DNA of 64,000 nt from Thermus oshimai DSM 12092. Its GTDB lineage: Bacteria > Deinococcota > Deinococci > Deinococcales > Thermaceae. Shown here in pieces: positions 39,323 to 48,351 of the stretch. Positions within the stretch are counted from its first letter, which is position 1, and the number at the start of each line of letters is the position of its first letter. A program made the translations under genes and the position numbers. The notes under the pieces are model-generated. The model was given only the letters and a program-made list of their open reading frames with translations, had not been told where the DNA came from and made no database searches. The stretch spans positions 1-64,000 of the forward strand of contig NZ_KB890622.1 of NCBI RefSeq assembly GCF_000373145.1, written 5' to 3'.

Positions 39323-40497
39323 GGCACCACCTCCACCGGGTCCCCGTCCTTAAGCCCTTCGGGAACGGGGAAGATCACCCGCTCCTCCCCGCTTAGCCCC
39401 GCCACCGCCGCCCGGTCCCCTTCCTGGGCGAGAAGGCTCACCCTTTTCCTGCGGGCCTGGCCTCCCTCCACCGCGTAGACCACGGCTTCCCCGCCTTCCG
39501 CCCGCACCGCCCCCGCGGGCAGGAGGAGGCCCTCCGCCAGGACCTTCCGGTAAACCGCCTCCGCGGGGCCGGGGAGGAGGGCGCCTTCGGGCTTTAAGAC
39601 CACCTCCACCAGGCGGTTCTGGCCGGGGAGGTCGGTCTTGCGCAGGAGGGTGGCCCCCGCGGTGCGGCCGTTTTGGCGCAGGGTGAAGGGGGTTTCGGGG
39701 CCTAGGCGGGCGGCTTCTTCCGGGGGGAGGTAAACCTTGGCCAGGAGGCGGTCGGTGGTGGCCAGGCGGAAGGCCCGGCTCCCCGCCCCCACGAACTCCC
39801 CTTCCCGCACGTAGACCTCCACCACCTCCCCCGCGAAGGGGGCGCGGATCACGGTTTCCCTTAGGTTCCGCTCGGCCTGCCGCACCTGGAGGCGGGCGGA
39901 CTCCACCTGAAGCCGGAGAAGCTTCAGGTCCTCCCCCCGCTCCAGGCGGTCCAGGGCCTCCTTGGCGTTCTCGTAGGCGCTTTGGGCCTGGCGGTACTGG
40001 GCCTCCAAGGCCTTCAGGTCCAGGGGGGCCAGGGCCCCCGCCTGGAGGAGGGCCTGGCCCTCCTCAAAGCGGCGCCTGGCCGCTTCCAGCTGGGCCTTGG
40101 CCGCCTCCAGCTGGGCCAGAAGGGCGGCGCGGTTGGCCCTAAGCTGGTTCTCGGTTCGTTCCAGGTTGGCCTCCGCCTGGGCCAGGGCCAGCCGGGCGGC
40201 GGAGAGGGCCTCCTGGAAGGGGGCGGGGTCCAGGAAGACCACCCCCTGCCCCGCCTCCACCCGGCTTCCCGGGTTCAGGGTGCGCAGGACCCGGCCCGAG
40301 GCCCCCGCGGCCACAAAGCTTTCCTTCTCCGCCTGGACCGTGGCCGAGGCCCGCACCTCCGCCTCCAGGGCCCCCCGCGTGGGGGGGACGGTTTTCACCT
40401 GGAAGGCCAGGGGCTTGGGGGCCTCCTTAGGGGCCTCGGCCTTTTTGGGGGCGCAGGCGAAGAGGAGAAGGGGGAGGAGGAGAAGGGCGCGCCGCAT
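39319..40497 (-). CDS. RND periplasmic adaptor (membrane fusion protein), lipoprotein
   Basis: HlyD/AcrA-type adaptor of 392 residues linking pump and outer-membrane channel. The N terminus MRRALLLLPLLLFACAP has a lipobox (LFAC). A barrel-lipoyl half (SATVQAEKESFVAAGASGRV) is followed by a long coiled-coil hairpin (about 100-200, rich in Ala, Glu, Leu and Arg), the second lipoyl half (VIRAPFAGEVVEVYVREGEFVGAG) and the C-terminal beta-barrel. I chose ATG 40497, with GAGGTGA upstream, over GTG 40503. Confidence 0.94.
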   Translation of the reverse strand: MRRALLLLPLLLFACAPKKAEAPKEAPKPLAFQVKTVPPTRGALEAEVRASATVQAEKESFVAAGASGRVLRTLNPGSRVEAGQGVVFLDPAPFQEALSAARLALAQAEANLERTENQLRANRAALLAQLEAAKAQLEAARRRFEEGQALLQAGALAPLDLKALEAQYRQAQSAYENAKEALDRLERGEDLKLLRLQVESARLQVRQAERNLRETVIRAPFAGEVVEVYVREGEFVGAGSRAFRLATTDRLLAKVYLPPEEAARLGPETPFTLRQNGRTAGATLLRKTDLPGQNRLVEVVLKPEGALLPGPAEAVYRKVLAEGLLLPAGAVRAEGGEAVVYAVEGGQARRKRVSLLAQEGDRAAVAGLSGEERVIFPVPEGLKDGDPVEVVP

Positions 40498-40499
40498 GG

Positions 40500-41462
40500 T
40501 CACCTCGAGGCCATAAGGCCGTAGTAGGCCTTCAGGTAGGTCCCCCGGGCCTGGGCCAAGGAGAGCTCCGCCTGCAAGAGGCCAAGCTCCTGCTGCAGGA
40601 GGGCGAGCTGGCTGGAAAGCCCCGCCCTAAAGCGCTTTTCCTCCGCGGCGTAGCGCTCTTGGGCGAGCTTTAGGGCTTCTTCTGCGCTCCTCACCGCCTG
40701 GAGGAGGGGGGCAAGCTGGCGGTGGCGGGCGGAAAGCCCCACCCGGAGGCTCCTTTCTAAGTTCTCCAGGTTCTTGGCCACGGTGGAGAGCTGGTCCTCC
40801 AGGGCCTCAATGTCCTTTTTGGGGGTGAAGCTCTCGTCCAGAAGGCCCCGCTGGAAGCGGAGGAGCTCTAGGGTGTTCCGGAGCTGGAGGAGGTCCGCGT
40901 GGGCCTTGAGGAGCTCCTCCACCACCCCTTCCTGGGGAAGCGGGGGGAGGGCCTTAAGGGGCTCCACCTTCCAGTCCCCGAGGAGGTTTTTGAGCTGGGC
41001 TAGGGCGCTTTCCCGGCCCCGCTCGGCGAGCTCCAGGTTCTTCCTGGCCTCCAGGACCCGGTTTTGGGCCTCCAGGAGGTCTATGGCCGTGGCCCCGCCC
41101 CCCCGGAGGCGGATCTCCGTGGCCTTCAGGCCGAGCTCCGCCACCTCCAGGGCCTTTTGGGCCAGGCGCACCTGGGCCTCGGCCTCCAGCACCCCGGTGT
41201 AGGCGGAGGCGATGCTCTCCTCCCCCTGGGCCAGGGCCCGGTTCAGGCGGGCCTCGGCCAGGGCCAGGGCCTGGCGGGCCTGGAGCTCGGCGAGGGGGGT
41301 GCGCAAGGGGTCCTGGAGGGTTCGTTCCAGGTCCTTGGCCCGGGTTTCGTACTCCAGCCGGGCGGTGACCACCGTGGGGAGTTCCGGGGCCTTCTTCAGG
41401 GCCTCGGGCAGGGGTTGGGCCAGGGCTAGGGCCAAAAAGGGCAGGGCCAAAAGCTTTCTCAT
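40500..41462 (-). CDS. TolC-family outer-membrane efflux protein, short
   Basis: Outer-membrane channel-like protein of 320 residues with signal peptide (KLLALPFLALALA). It is almost all long amphipathic helices with heptad patterns (ALALAEARLNRALAQGEESIASAYTGVLEAEAQVRLAQKALEVAE). It is shorter than TolC (about 430-470), mainly in the beta-barrel loops. ATG 41462 has GGAGGT 6 nt upstream and overlaps the previous TolC gene by 4 nt. Having two TolC-type genes in tandem is unusual; they may form a mixed channel. Confidence 0.85.
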   Translation of the reverse strand: MRKLLALPFLALALAQPLPEALKKAPELPTVVTARLEYETRAKDLERTLQDPLRTPLAELQARQALALAEARLNRALAQGEESIASAYTGVLEAEAQVRLAQKALEVAELGLKATEIRLRGGGATAIDLLEAQNRVLEARKNLELAERGRESALAQLKNLLGDWKVEPLKALPPLPQEGVVEELLKAHADLLQLRNTLELLRFQRGLLDESFTPKKDIEALEDQLSTVAKNLENLERSLRVGLSARHRQLAPLLQAVRSAEEALKLAQERYAAEEKRFRAGLSSQLALLQQELGLLQAELSLAQARGTYLKAYYGLMASR

Positions 41463-42727
41463 TCCGTTACCTCCGGTAGGAGTTCCCCATAGAACTGGTA
41501 GAGTTCCAAAAGCCTTTCCTTAACCGCGTACTCCGCTTGGACCAGGGCGAGCTCCGCCTGCAGGAGGCCAAGCTCCGCCTGCAGGACCCCCAAGGGGCTT
41601 TCCAGCCCCAGCTCCAGGCGCTTCCTCGCCTCCTCCAGGGCTTTGGCCGCGGAGGCCTTCTTGAGGCGGGCCAGCTCCAGGGTGGCCTCCGCGCCCTTTA
41701 GGGCGTTCTTAAGGCCCGCCTCCTGCAAGGCGGCCTGGAGCTCCGCCGCCCTTAGGGCCTCTTCTGCCGCCTTTTTTTGGGCCTCGCTGGCCTCGAGGGC
41801 CGCGAGGAGCCCGGGGGAGAGGGTGAGGCTGAGGCTTAGGCGGAGCTCCTCCGCCGTGCGGTAGCTCCCCGCGTTCGGGACCGCCGTGGGGGGGCGGGCG
41901 GGGTCCTGGCGGGTGTAGGAGAGGGTGGGCTGGAGGGTCTTGCTGGAGAGGCTTAGGGCCAGGGTGTCGTTCCCGCTGGGGTAGAGGAGGAGGCTTCCTT
42001 GCAGGGTGGGGAGGAGGGCTCTCCTGGAGGCCTCGAGGGCGATCTCCGCTTCCCGCACCGCAAGCCGGGCCTCCTCCAGGCTTAGGGGGGTGGTTCCCTT
42101 CGGGGGGGGCACCTCGGGGAAGGGGGCCTTCAGGTCCACCAGGCCCTCCGCGGCCCGCTCCGCTAGGGCTAAGGCCCTTTGCGCCTCCTCCAGCCGGTTC
42201 TCCGCCTCCTTCAGGTTAAGCTCCGCTTCCCTCAGCTCCTTGGGGCCTGCCCCCCGCTTCCTGGCCGCCTCCAGGGCCAGGGCGGAAAGCTCCACCCCTT
42301 TCTCCGCCAGCCTCACCCCCAGAAGGGCCTGGCGGTGGCGGCCGTGGGCGGAGGCCGCCTGAAGCTGAAGGGCGGCGAGGGCCCGGCGGTAGCCGAGCTC
42401 CGCCCGCCTCAGGGCCAGCCGGGCCCGTTCCAGGCCGTCCGCCACCTCCCCGAAGGGGAAGGGGGTGAGGACCAGGCTTAAGGTGAGGCTCCCCGCGGTC
42501 TCGGGGAGGCTTTGGCAGAGGGCCAAAGGGGTGCACTCGTAGCCCAGGCGGGCGTAGTTCCCCTGGGCGTTTAGGGCGAGGGGGGCGGCCTGGGCCTCGA
42601 GGGCCTTCCGGGCCGCCAAGAGCCCCGCCTCCGCCTGGCGCTTTAGGGGGTGGTCCTTAAGGGGAAGGAGGGCGCCCGCCAGGGCGGGGGCGAGGAGGAG
42701 CAGGAGCCCCACCCCAAGCCTAGCCAT
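41459..42727 (-). CDS. TolC-family outer-membrane efflux protein, long
   Basis: Channel protein of 422 residues with signal peptide (ARLGVGLLLLLAPALAGA). Two repeats each have a long helical pair and strands (LNAQGNYARLGYECTPLALC, TLSLVLTPFPFGEVADG in the first; LQGSLLLYPSGNDTLALSLS, LRLSLSLTLSPGLLAALEAS in the second), the usual TolC architecture. Two Cys (YECTPLALCQ) in a loop could form a disulphide. It overlaps the marR stop by 8 nt. Confidence 0.9.
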   Translation of the reverse strand: MARLGVGLLLLLAPALAGALLPLKDHPLKRQAEAGLLAARKALEAQAAPLALNAQGNYARLGYECTPLALCQSLPETAGSLTLSLVLTPFPFGEVADGLERARLALRRAELGYRRALAALQLQAASAHGRHRQALLGVRLAEKGVELSALALEAARKRGAGPKELREAELNLKEAENRLEEAQRALALAERAAEGLVDLKAPFPEVPPPKGTTPLSLEEARLAVREAEIALEASRRALLPTLQGSLLLYPSGNDTLALSLSSKTLQPTLSYTRQDPARPPTAVPNAGSYRTAEELRLSLSLTLSPGLLAALEASEAQKKAAEEALRAAELQAALQEAGLKNALKGAEATLELARLKKASAAKALEEARKRLELGLESPLGVLQAELGLLQAELALVQAEYAVKERLLELYQFYGELLPEVTE

Positions 42728-43163
42728 GGGCCACCCCCGTGAGCTTCCTCAGGATCGCCCGGAAGCGGAGGAGGTCCTCTTCCTCCAGCCGGGAGAGGTG
42801 CCGGGCGAAGGCGGAAAGCCAGGCCTCCTCCACCTTCCTGTGCAGCTCCTCCCCCTTGGGCGTAAGGCGTAGGAGGGTTCGCCTGCGGTCCTCGGGGTCG
42901 GGGGCCCTTTCCAAAAGGCCCTCCTCCTCCATGGCCGCAAGGAGGTGGGACACCTGGGAGGGCTGGACCTCCAGGTGCTCCGCCAGGCGGGAGGGGAGGT
43001 TCACGCCCTGGGCCAGGAGGGTGAGGAGGTGGCTTTTCTGGGGGGAGAGGCCGTGCTGGGCGAAGACCTCCTTGGCCTCCTGGAAGAGGAGGCGCATGAG
43101 GGCGTAGCCTAGGTCGGCCAGCTCCTTCACCAGGGCCTTGGGGGGTCCGGAAGAACCCTTCAT
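42720..43163 (-). CDS. MarR-family transcriptional regulator
   Basis: Winged-helix repressor of 147 residues. Recognition helix region SRLAEHLEVQPSQVSHLLAAMEEEGLLERA, wing DPEDRRRTLLRLTPKGEEL, and terminal dimer helices. It is the first gene of a five-to-seven-gene efflux operon and probably represses it until a pump substrate binds. I chose ATG 43163, 8 nt after TATAGT (43172-43177, minus); a TTG at 43172 overlaps that hexamer. Confidence 0.92.
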   Translation of the reverse strand: MKGSSGPPKALVKELADLGYALMRLLFQEAKEVFAQHGLSPQKSHLLTLLAQGVNLPSRLAEHLEVQPSQVSHLLAAMEEEGLLERAPDPEDRRRTLLRLTPKGEELHRKVEEAWLSAFARHLSRLEEEDLLRFRAILRKLTGVAHG

Positions 43164-43238
43164 ACTCCTCAACTATATACCAAAGTCAACTTTCAACCTG
43201 GGCCCCGGCCACAATGGTGTACAATGGCCCAAGGTGAT
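43164..43238. promoter_or_regulatory. Divergent control region: marR efflux operon and CNNM gene
   Basis: Unusually AT-rich for this genome. Minus strand: TATATAGT (43172-43179) for marR. Plus strand: TACAAT (43220-43225), with the CNNM ATG 13 nt later. Three TCAAC units (43169-43173, 43186-43190, 43193-43197) surround the marR -10 and are candidate MarR contacts. Confidence 0.55.
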
Positions 43239-44582
43239 ATGGACAGACCTCCCAGTCGGTGGCTCTTCCTCTTGCCCTTCGGCTCCCTAGCCCTGGCCCA
43301 AACCCCAACCCCAGCCCCAAGCCTCGGGGATGTTTTTCTTTTGGCCCTCCTTCTGGTCCTTTCCGCCTTTTTCTCCGCCAGCGAGACCGCCTTCACCACC
43401 CTCTACCCCTGGAAGGTGCGGGAGCTGGCCGAACGGAAAAATGGCCCCTTCCGCCTCCTCGCACAGGACATCACCCGCTTTCTCACCACCATCCTGGTGG
43501 GGAACAACCTGGTGAACATCGCCGCCACCGCCCTGGTCACGGACCTGGCCACCCGGGCCTTCGGCTCCACGGGGGTGGGGATCGCCACCGGGCTCATGAC
43601 CTTCCTCATCCTCTTCTTCGGGGAGATCACCCCCAAGTCCCTGGCCGTGCACCACGCGGAGGCCCTGGCGCGGGTGGCGGCCTGGCCCATCTACTTCCTC
43701 TCCGTCCTCTTCTACCCCTTGGGGCGCTTTTTTAGCCTGGTTTCGGGGGCCCTCCTCCGGCTTCTGGGCCTCGAGCCCCGGGACACCCCCCTGGTCTCGG
43801 AGGACGAGCTAAGGCTCATCCTGGCGGGGGCGGAGGAGTCGGGCACCATCGAGGCCCAGGAGGAGGAGATGATCCACTCCATCCTGGAGCTGGAGGAAAC
43901 CCCCGTGCGGGAGATCATGACCCCCCGGGTGGAGATGGTGGCCATAGAGGCCGAGGCCACCCTGGAGGACTTCCTCCACCTCTTCCGCGAGCACCGCTAC
44001 AGCCGGGTGCCCGTCTACCGGGAGAGCGTGGACCACATCGTGGGGGTGGCCTACGCCAAGGACCTTTTGGACTTCTACTGCGAGGAGGACCTGAAAGGGC
44101 GCACCGTGGTCTCCATCGCCCACCCCCCCTACTTCGTCCCCGAGAACATGGACGCCTGGAGCCTCCTTAGGGAGATGAAACGGCGGAAGGTGCACATGGC
44201 CATCGTGGTGGACGAGTTCGGCGGCACCGCGGGCCTAGTCACCCTGGAAGACGTCATGGAGGAGATCGTGGGGGAGATCTACGATGAGACGGACGAGCCC
44301 GAGGACGCCGCCATCCGCCGCCTGCCCGACGGGGCCCTTTCCATCCAGGCCCAGACCCCCATAGACGAAGTCTCCGAGGCCCTAGGGGTGGAGCTTCCCG
44401 AGGGGGAGTACGACACCCTCTCCGGCTTCCTCTACGAGCGCTTCGGCCGCATCCCCAGCGTGGGGGAGAGCGTGGAGTGGGCGGGGTTCCGCTTCCTGGT
44501 GGAAAGCGCGGACCAACGGCGCATAGAGCGGGTGCGGGTGGAGAGGCTGGTGGAGCATGGAGAGGATTCGCACACGCCTTAA
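43239..44582 (+). CDS. CNNM/CorC-HlyC-type transporter with CBS domains
   Basis: Membrane protein of 447 residues. A signal-like segment (WLFLLPFGSLALA) precedes the DUF21/CNNM domain with about four helices (VFLLALLLVLSAFFSASETAFTTL..., IATGLMTFLILFFGEITPKSLAVHHA). A CBS pair follows (VREIMTPRVEMVAIEAEATLEDFL, YSRVPVYRESVDHIVGVAYAKDL) and a CorC_HlyC C-terminal domain (VVDEFGGTAGLVTLEDVMEEIVGEIYDE). Relatives export Mg2+ or Co2+. The start is ATG 43239 with AAGGTG just upstream; ATG 43224 lies inside the -10. Confidence 0.93.
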   Translation: MDRPPSRWLFLLPFGSLALAQTPTPAPSLGDVFLLALLLVLSAFFSASETAFTTLYPWKVRELAERKNGPFRLLAQDITRFLTTILVGNNLVNIAATALVTDLATRAFGSTGVGIATGLMTFLILFFGEITPKSLAVHHAEALARVAAWPIYFLSVLFYPLGRFFSLVSGALLRLLGLEPRDTPLVSEDELRLILAGAEESGTIEAQEEEMIHSILELEETPVREIMTPRVEMVAIEAEATLEDFLHLFREHRYSRVPVYRESVDHIVGVAYAKDLLDFYCEEDLKGRTVVSIAHPPYFVPENMDAWSLLREMKRRKVHMAIVVDEFGGTAGLVTLEDVMEEIVGEIYDETDEPEDAAIRRLPDGALSIQAQTPIDEVSEALGVELPEGEYDTLSGFLYERFGRIPSVGESVEWAGFRFLVESADQRRIERVRVERLVEHGEDSHTP

Positions 44583-44934
44583 GGCCCACCTGGAGCGGGC
44601 CTACGCCCCCTACTCCGGCTTTCCCGTGGTGGCCTTAATAGAGGCCGAGGGGGAGGAGTTTTTAGGGGTGAACGTGGAGAACGCCGCCTACCCCCTCTCC
44701 CAGTGCGCGGAGCGGAACGCGGTGGCGGCCATGGTCCTTGCGGGGAAAAGGCGCCTCCAGCGGGTCCACATCTATAGCCCCAAGGGCCCCATCCCCCCGT
44801 GCGGGGGGTGCCGCCAGGTCCTCTATGAGTTCGGGGGGCCGGAGGCGGAGGTGGTCCTCCACGGGCCCGAGGGCTACGAGATCTGGACCCTGGGGGATCT
44901 CCTTCCAAGGGCTTTCGGCCCCAAGGACCTCTAG
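44557..44934 (+). CDS. cdd: Cytidine deaminase
   Basis: Zinc enzyme of 125 residues (tetrameric type) that turns cytidine and deoxycytidine into uridine forms. Motifs: YAPYSGFPVVALIE, VNVENAAYPLSQCAERNAV (zinc Cys and catalytic Glu) and PPCGGCRQVLYEF (two zinc Cys). It overlaps the CNNM gene by 26 nt, more than other pairs here. Its stop shares a CTAG with the convergent next gene. Confidence 0.96.
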   Translation: MERIRTRLKAHLERAYAPYSGFPVVALIEAEGEEFLGVNVENAAYPLSQCAERNAVAAMVLAGKRRLQRVHIYSPKGPIPPCGGCRQVLYEFGGPEAEVVLHGPEGYEIWTLGDLLPRAFGPKDL

Positions 44935-45581
44935 AGGGGAAAGGCGGCCTCCCAGGAGAAGAAGCCGGGGAGGGTGAGCCGGAGCCTGAGCTCCCTTTCC
45001 CCCCCTAGCCCGGGCCGGTAGCCCGAGACCACAAGCCGCCCCTCCCCCCTGGGGGGAAGGGCGAGCCGCACGGCAAGCCGCTGGCCCAGGAAGCGGAGCT
45101 CCCCTTCCGCCTCGAGGGGGAAGGGGTTGGGGTTTTCCACCAGGAGGTTCGCCCCCACCGTGCGTACCTTTAGGGGGGCGATGGGGAGGGCCAGGGTGGT
45201 CTGGTAAAGGGTGAGGCTTTGGCCCAGGACCCGCCCCTCCAGGCGGAAGGGCACCCCTTCGGGGGAGAGGAGGCGGCGGGCGGTGTCCAGGGCCTCCGCG
45301 GGCCTTAGGCGCAGGGTGAAGGTCTGGAGGCTTTCCCCGGGGGGCAGGGTGGCGGAAAGGGGGAGGGTGAGGCCCCCGAGCCGGGCCGCCACCCCGAAGG
45401 CCTCCAGGGGGAGGGGGAAGGGGTTGGGGTTGCGGAAGGCCACCTTGAGGCCCAGGAGGAGGGCCGGGCCCTCGGCCTCGAGGCCCAGGACCTCGGCCCC
45501 CTGGAGGCGGGCCTCGGGGGGAAGGGGCCTGGGGGCGCAGGCGGCGAGGAGGAGGAGAAGGAGGGCCAGGGCGGGCCTCAT
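44931..45581 (-). CDS. LEA type-2-like lipoprotein
   Basis: Exported protein of 216 residues with a lipobox at the N terminus (RPALALLLLLLAACAPRP). It has two Ig-like water-stress/LEA14 modules, each with an NPNPFPL signature (VAFRNPNPFPLPLEAFGVAARLGG and LLVENPNPFPLEAEGELRFLG). Such domains are found in desiccation-related and in envelope proteins; the exact role is unknown. ATG 45581 overlaps the aldolase stop by 4 nt. Confidence 0.85.
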   Translation of the reverse strand: MRPALALLLLLLAACAPRPLPPEARLQGAEVLGLEAEGPALLLGLKVAFRNPNPFPLPLEAFGVAARLGGLTLPLSATLPPGESLQTFTLRLRPAEALDTARRLLSPEGVPFRLEGRVLGQSLTLYQTTLALPIAPLKVRTVGANLLVENPNPFPLEAEGELRFLGQRLAVRLALPPRGEGRLVVSGYRPGLGGERELRLRLTLPGFFSWEAAFPL

Positions 45582-46429
45582 AGGATCCACCCCTCCTCCC
45601 TAAGCCCCTCCAGCACCGGGAGGAAGCGGGGCCACAAGGGGCTTTCCTCCGGGTAGGGGGGCCTGGGGTAGCCCGCGGGGAGGCCCAGGTGCCTTAGGGC
45701 CTGCTTCAGGAGGGGGACCCCGCCCTTGGCCAAGAGATCCCCCAGGGGGAAAAGCTTTTCCTGAAGGGTCCTGGCCTCCGCCATCCGCCCTTCCTGGAAG
45801 GCCTGGAGGAGGGCCTTGTAGCCCTTAGGGGCCAGGTTGGCCGCGGCCAGGATGCCCCCTTCCGCCCCCAGGGCCAGGGCCCCCAGGAAGGTGGGGGCGT
45901 GGCCGGTGTAGGCCCTGAAGCCCTTAAGGGTGGCCCCGTAGAAGGCCATGCGGGCAAGGTCCCCGCTGGAGTCCTTGATGCCGAGGATCTGGGGGTGCGC
46001 CGCAAGCCGGGCCACCGCCTCCAGGGGGAGGTCCACCCGGGTGTTCTGGGGCACGTGGTAGAGGAAAAGGGGCATCCTTTCCGCCAGGGCCTCGTAGTAG
46101 CGGAAAAGCCCCTCCCCCAGGCTTCCGTGGTAGTAGCGGGGCGGGGTGACGAGGAGGGCGAAGGCCCCCCGTTCCTTGGCCTCCTCCAAGGCCCCTTCCG
46201 CCTGGGGCAGGGTCTCCTCCATGAGGCCCACCAGGAAGGGCTTCCTGGGGGCAAGGGCCCTGAGGCCCAAGGCCCTTTCCTGGGGGGTGAGGTGCACGCC
46301 CTCCCCGTTGGAGCCGTAGACCAAAAGCCCGTCCACCAGGGGCTCCAGGGCCTCCGCCAGGGCGCGGAAGGCCCCGGGGTCCAGCCGTCCTTGCCGGTCA
46401 AAGGGAGTGGGGATGGGGGGAAGGATCAT
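45578..46429 (-). CDS. DapA-family (DHDPS/N-acetylneuraminate lyase) aldolase
   Basis: TIM-barrel class I aldolase of 283 residues. The Schiff-base Lys is in LGIKDSSGDLAR, the Tyr in LYHVPQNTRVDL, and the carboxylate-binding loop is YGSNGEGVHLTPQERALG. Thermus makes lysine through alpha-aminoadipate and does not need DapA for it, so a 2-keto-3-deoxy-sugar or 4-hydroxy-2-oxoglutarate aldolase role is more likely. YGSNGEG in place of GTTGE supports a divergent substrate. It overlaps both neighbours by 4 nt. Confidence 0.88.
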   Translation of the reverse strand: MILPPIPTPFDRQGRLDPGAFRALAEALEPLVDGLLVYGSNGEGVHLTPQERALGLRALAPRKPFLVGLMEETLPQAEGALEEAKERGAFALLVTPPRYYHGSLGEGLFRYYEALAERMPLFLYHVPQNTRVDLPLEAVARLAAHPQILGIKDSSGDLARMAFYGATLKGFRAYTGHAPTFLGALALGAEGGILAAANLAPKGYKALLQAFQEGRMAEARTLQEKLFPLGDLLAKGGVPLLKQALRHLGLPAGYPRPPYPEESPLWPRFLPVLEGLREEGWIL

Positions 46430-48351
46430 CCTGGCCTCCTAAGGGAGCCTACCAGGAAGAGGAGGTGCAGGCCATAGGCCAGGAGGAGGAGGCCTGGGCC
46501 TTCCCCCTGGAGGAGGCGGAGAAGCCCGTAGGCGGCGAGGAGGAGCAAAAGAAGCCCCAGCCCCCCCGCAAACCCCAGGCTCCCCGGGAAGAGGAGCCGC
46601 ACCCAAAGGGCCCACCCCCAGGGGGGGGCGTGGGGGCGCCGGGGGAGGAAGAAGGAGAGGAGGTGGTAGAGGAGGAGGAGGAAGAAGGCCAGGAAGAGGG
46701 CCACCCGGCCCCAGCCGGGTAGGTCCAGGGGAAGGCCCAGGGCCAGAAAGCCCCGCAAGGGGTCTTCCAGGAACCGCGTGAGCTCCACCCGGAAAAGGGC
46801 GCGGTATAAGGTGGCCGCGCTGGGCCCGGGCTCCCTGGGCCCCCAGGGGTCCTCCCCTAGGCCAAGGGCGCTCCGGATGGGGCCCGCGTGGGGGGCCTTC
46901 CGGTAGGCCTCTGCCAGGGCCCCCTCCTCCCCCAGGAGGGCCTGGGCGAAGGGGAGGGTGGCCCCCTCCTGAAGGAGGGCCTTGGCCTCCTTGGGGTTTT
47001 CCCCCAACAGGGCGTAGCCCTGGAGGGCCCGCACCTCGGGGAGGGGCGGGAGGTCCATGAGCCAGGCCTGGGCGGCCTCCGTGCGCAGGGTGCCCTGGTC
47101 CAGGGGCGGGGCAAAGAGCTGGGCCCGCACCCGGCCGTCCAGCCCCTGGAGGAGGACCCCTGCCCCCAGGAGGAGGAGGAGGCCCAGGGCCAAAAGCCTT
47201 TCCCCGAAGGAGGCGTAGGCCAGGTGGAGGTGGCGGAGCCTTAGAAGGGGGTGGCGGAGCCAGCCCCCCAGGTACCCCCCAAGGGGCTTCAGGTCCTTAA
47301 GCTGGGCGGGGAGGTGGTAGAGGAAGAGGTAGAGGAAAAGGGCCAGGTAGGCCAGGCCCAGGAGCAAAAGCCCCTCCCGGAGGGGGCTTAGGTCCGGGGG
47401 GAGCCAGGTCCTTAAGACCTTCAGGGCTTCCCGGAAGCGGAGGGCCCCCGCGGGGTGGCCCTGGGCCTCGAGGCCCTCCGCGAAGCGCTCAAAAAACGCT
47501 AGGGAGCCTGGGAAAAGGGGGGTGTGGCGGAGGAGGGCCTCCGCCAGGAGGCGGGCCTTCTCGGGGTCCTTTTCCTGGAGGAGGGAGGCCGCCTCCGCCA
47601 TGCGCAGGACCCCTTCCTGGCCGAAGGGGAGCTCGGGCCGGTGCCCCCTAAGCCGGAGGTCCTCCCCGTAGGCCTTTAGGTCCTCCTCGGTGAGGCTTTC
47701 CGGGGGCAGGGCCCAGTAGGCGAAGTAGGGCCAGGGCCTGGGGGGCTTGAGGGCCTCCAGGAGGGCCCCAAGCTCTTTCAGGTCTTCCTCCTTCCCCGAG
47801 AAGGGGAGGGGGGGAAAGGGGAGGGGGAGGGCCCTTTCCCCCTCCAGGAGGGCCTCGGGGCCGGGCCTTAGGGCCAGCACCCTCCCCGGGGCGAAGTGGA
47901 AGCGGAGGACCTCGGGGCGGTCCTGGGCCACCTCCAGCACCAGAAGCCCCCGGGCCACGTAGACCCGGTCCCCCTGGACCAAAGGGCCCAGCCAGGGCCC
48001 CTCCGGGAGGGGGAGGACCCCGCCGGGGAGGGAAAGCCCCCTTTCCAGGAGCTCGGGGGCCTGGGGGGCCAGGGCCTCGAGGCGGGCCTCCAGGACCCCC
48101 GAGGGCAGGGCCAGGCGGAAGCGGTAGGCCCCCGGGGCCTTAGGGGTGAAGGGGAGGCGGAAGCTTCCCTCCCGCACCTCCACCTCCAGGGCCTCGCTCC
48201 CTTCCGGCCCCTCCAGGGCCAGGGGGAAGCGGCCGTTGGGAAGGTTTTCCCCCCGGATCTCCACCGCCTCCCCCACCCGGGCTTCCGGGGGTGTGAGGAG
48301 GCTTTGGGCCAGGGCCAGGCCCAGGAAGAGAAGGAGGGCCAGGGCGCGCAT
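46426..48351 (-). CDS. Large membrane protein of unknown function
   Basis: Protein of 641 residues. A signal peptide (MRALALLLFLGLALA) is followed by an Ig/TIG-like domain (SLLTPPEARVGEAVEIRGEN to LPSGVLEARLEALAP, about 16-95). A beta-rich part and an alpha-helical, TPR-like part (EKDPEKARLLAEALLRHTPLF) come next. There are two TM helices near 330 and 390, a second Ala-rich helical part, and three TM helices at the C terminus. I do not recognise a family; the BatD-like order (Ig-like domain, then TM helices) is only suggestive. It is leaderless: TAGAAT (48358-48363, minus) then 6 nt. Confidence 0.75.
   Translation of the reverse strand: MRALALLLFLGLALAQSLLTPPEARVGEAVEIRGENLPNGRFPLALEGPEGSEALEVEVREGSFRLPFTPKAPGAYRFRLALPSGVLEARLEALAPQAPELLERGLSLPGGVLPLPEGPWLGPLVQGDRVYVARGLLVLEVAQDRPEVLRFHFAPGRVLALRPGPEALLEGERALPLPFPPLPFSGKEEDLKELGALLEALKPPRPWPYFAYWALPPESLTEEDLKAYGEDLRLRGHRPELPFGQEGVLRMAEAASLLQEKDPEKARLLAEALLRHTPLFPGSLAFFERFAEGLEAQGHPAGALRFREALKVLRTWLPPDLSPLREGLLLLGLAYLALFLYLFLYHLPAQLKDLKPLGGYLGGWLRHPLLRLRHLHLAYASFGERLLALGLLLLLGAGVLLQGLDGRVRAQLFAPPLDQGTLRTEAAQAWLMDLPPLPEVRALQGYALLGENPKEAKALLQEGATLPFAQALLGEEGALAEAYRKAPHAGPIRSALGLGEDPWGPREPGPSAATLYRALFRVELTRFLEDPLRGFLALGLPLDLPGWGRVALFLAFFLLLLYHLLSFFLPRRPHAPPWGWALWVRLLFPGSLGFAGGLGLLLLLLAAYGLLRLLQGEGPGLLLLAYGLHLLFLVGSLRRPG

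Noticed and set aside
46465-46722. Repeated GAGGAGG tracts that look like a simple repeat
   Set aside because: They are the opposite strand of Leu-rich membrane helices (CTC/CTT codons), not a true repeat array.
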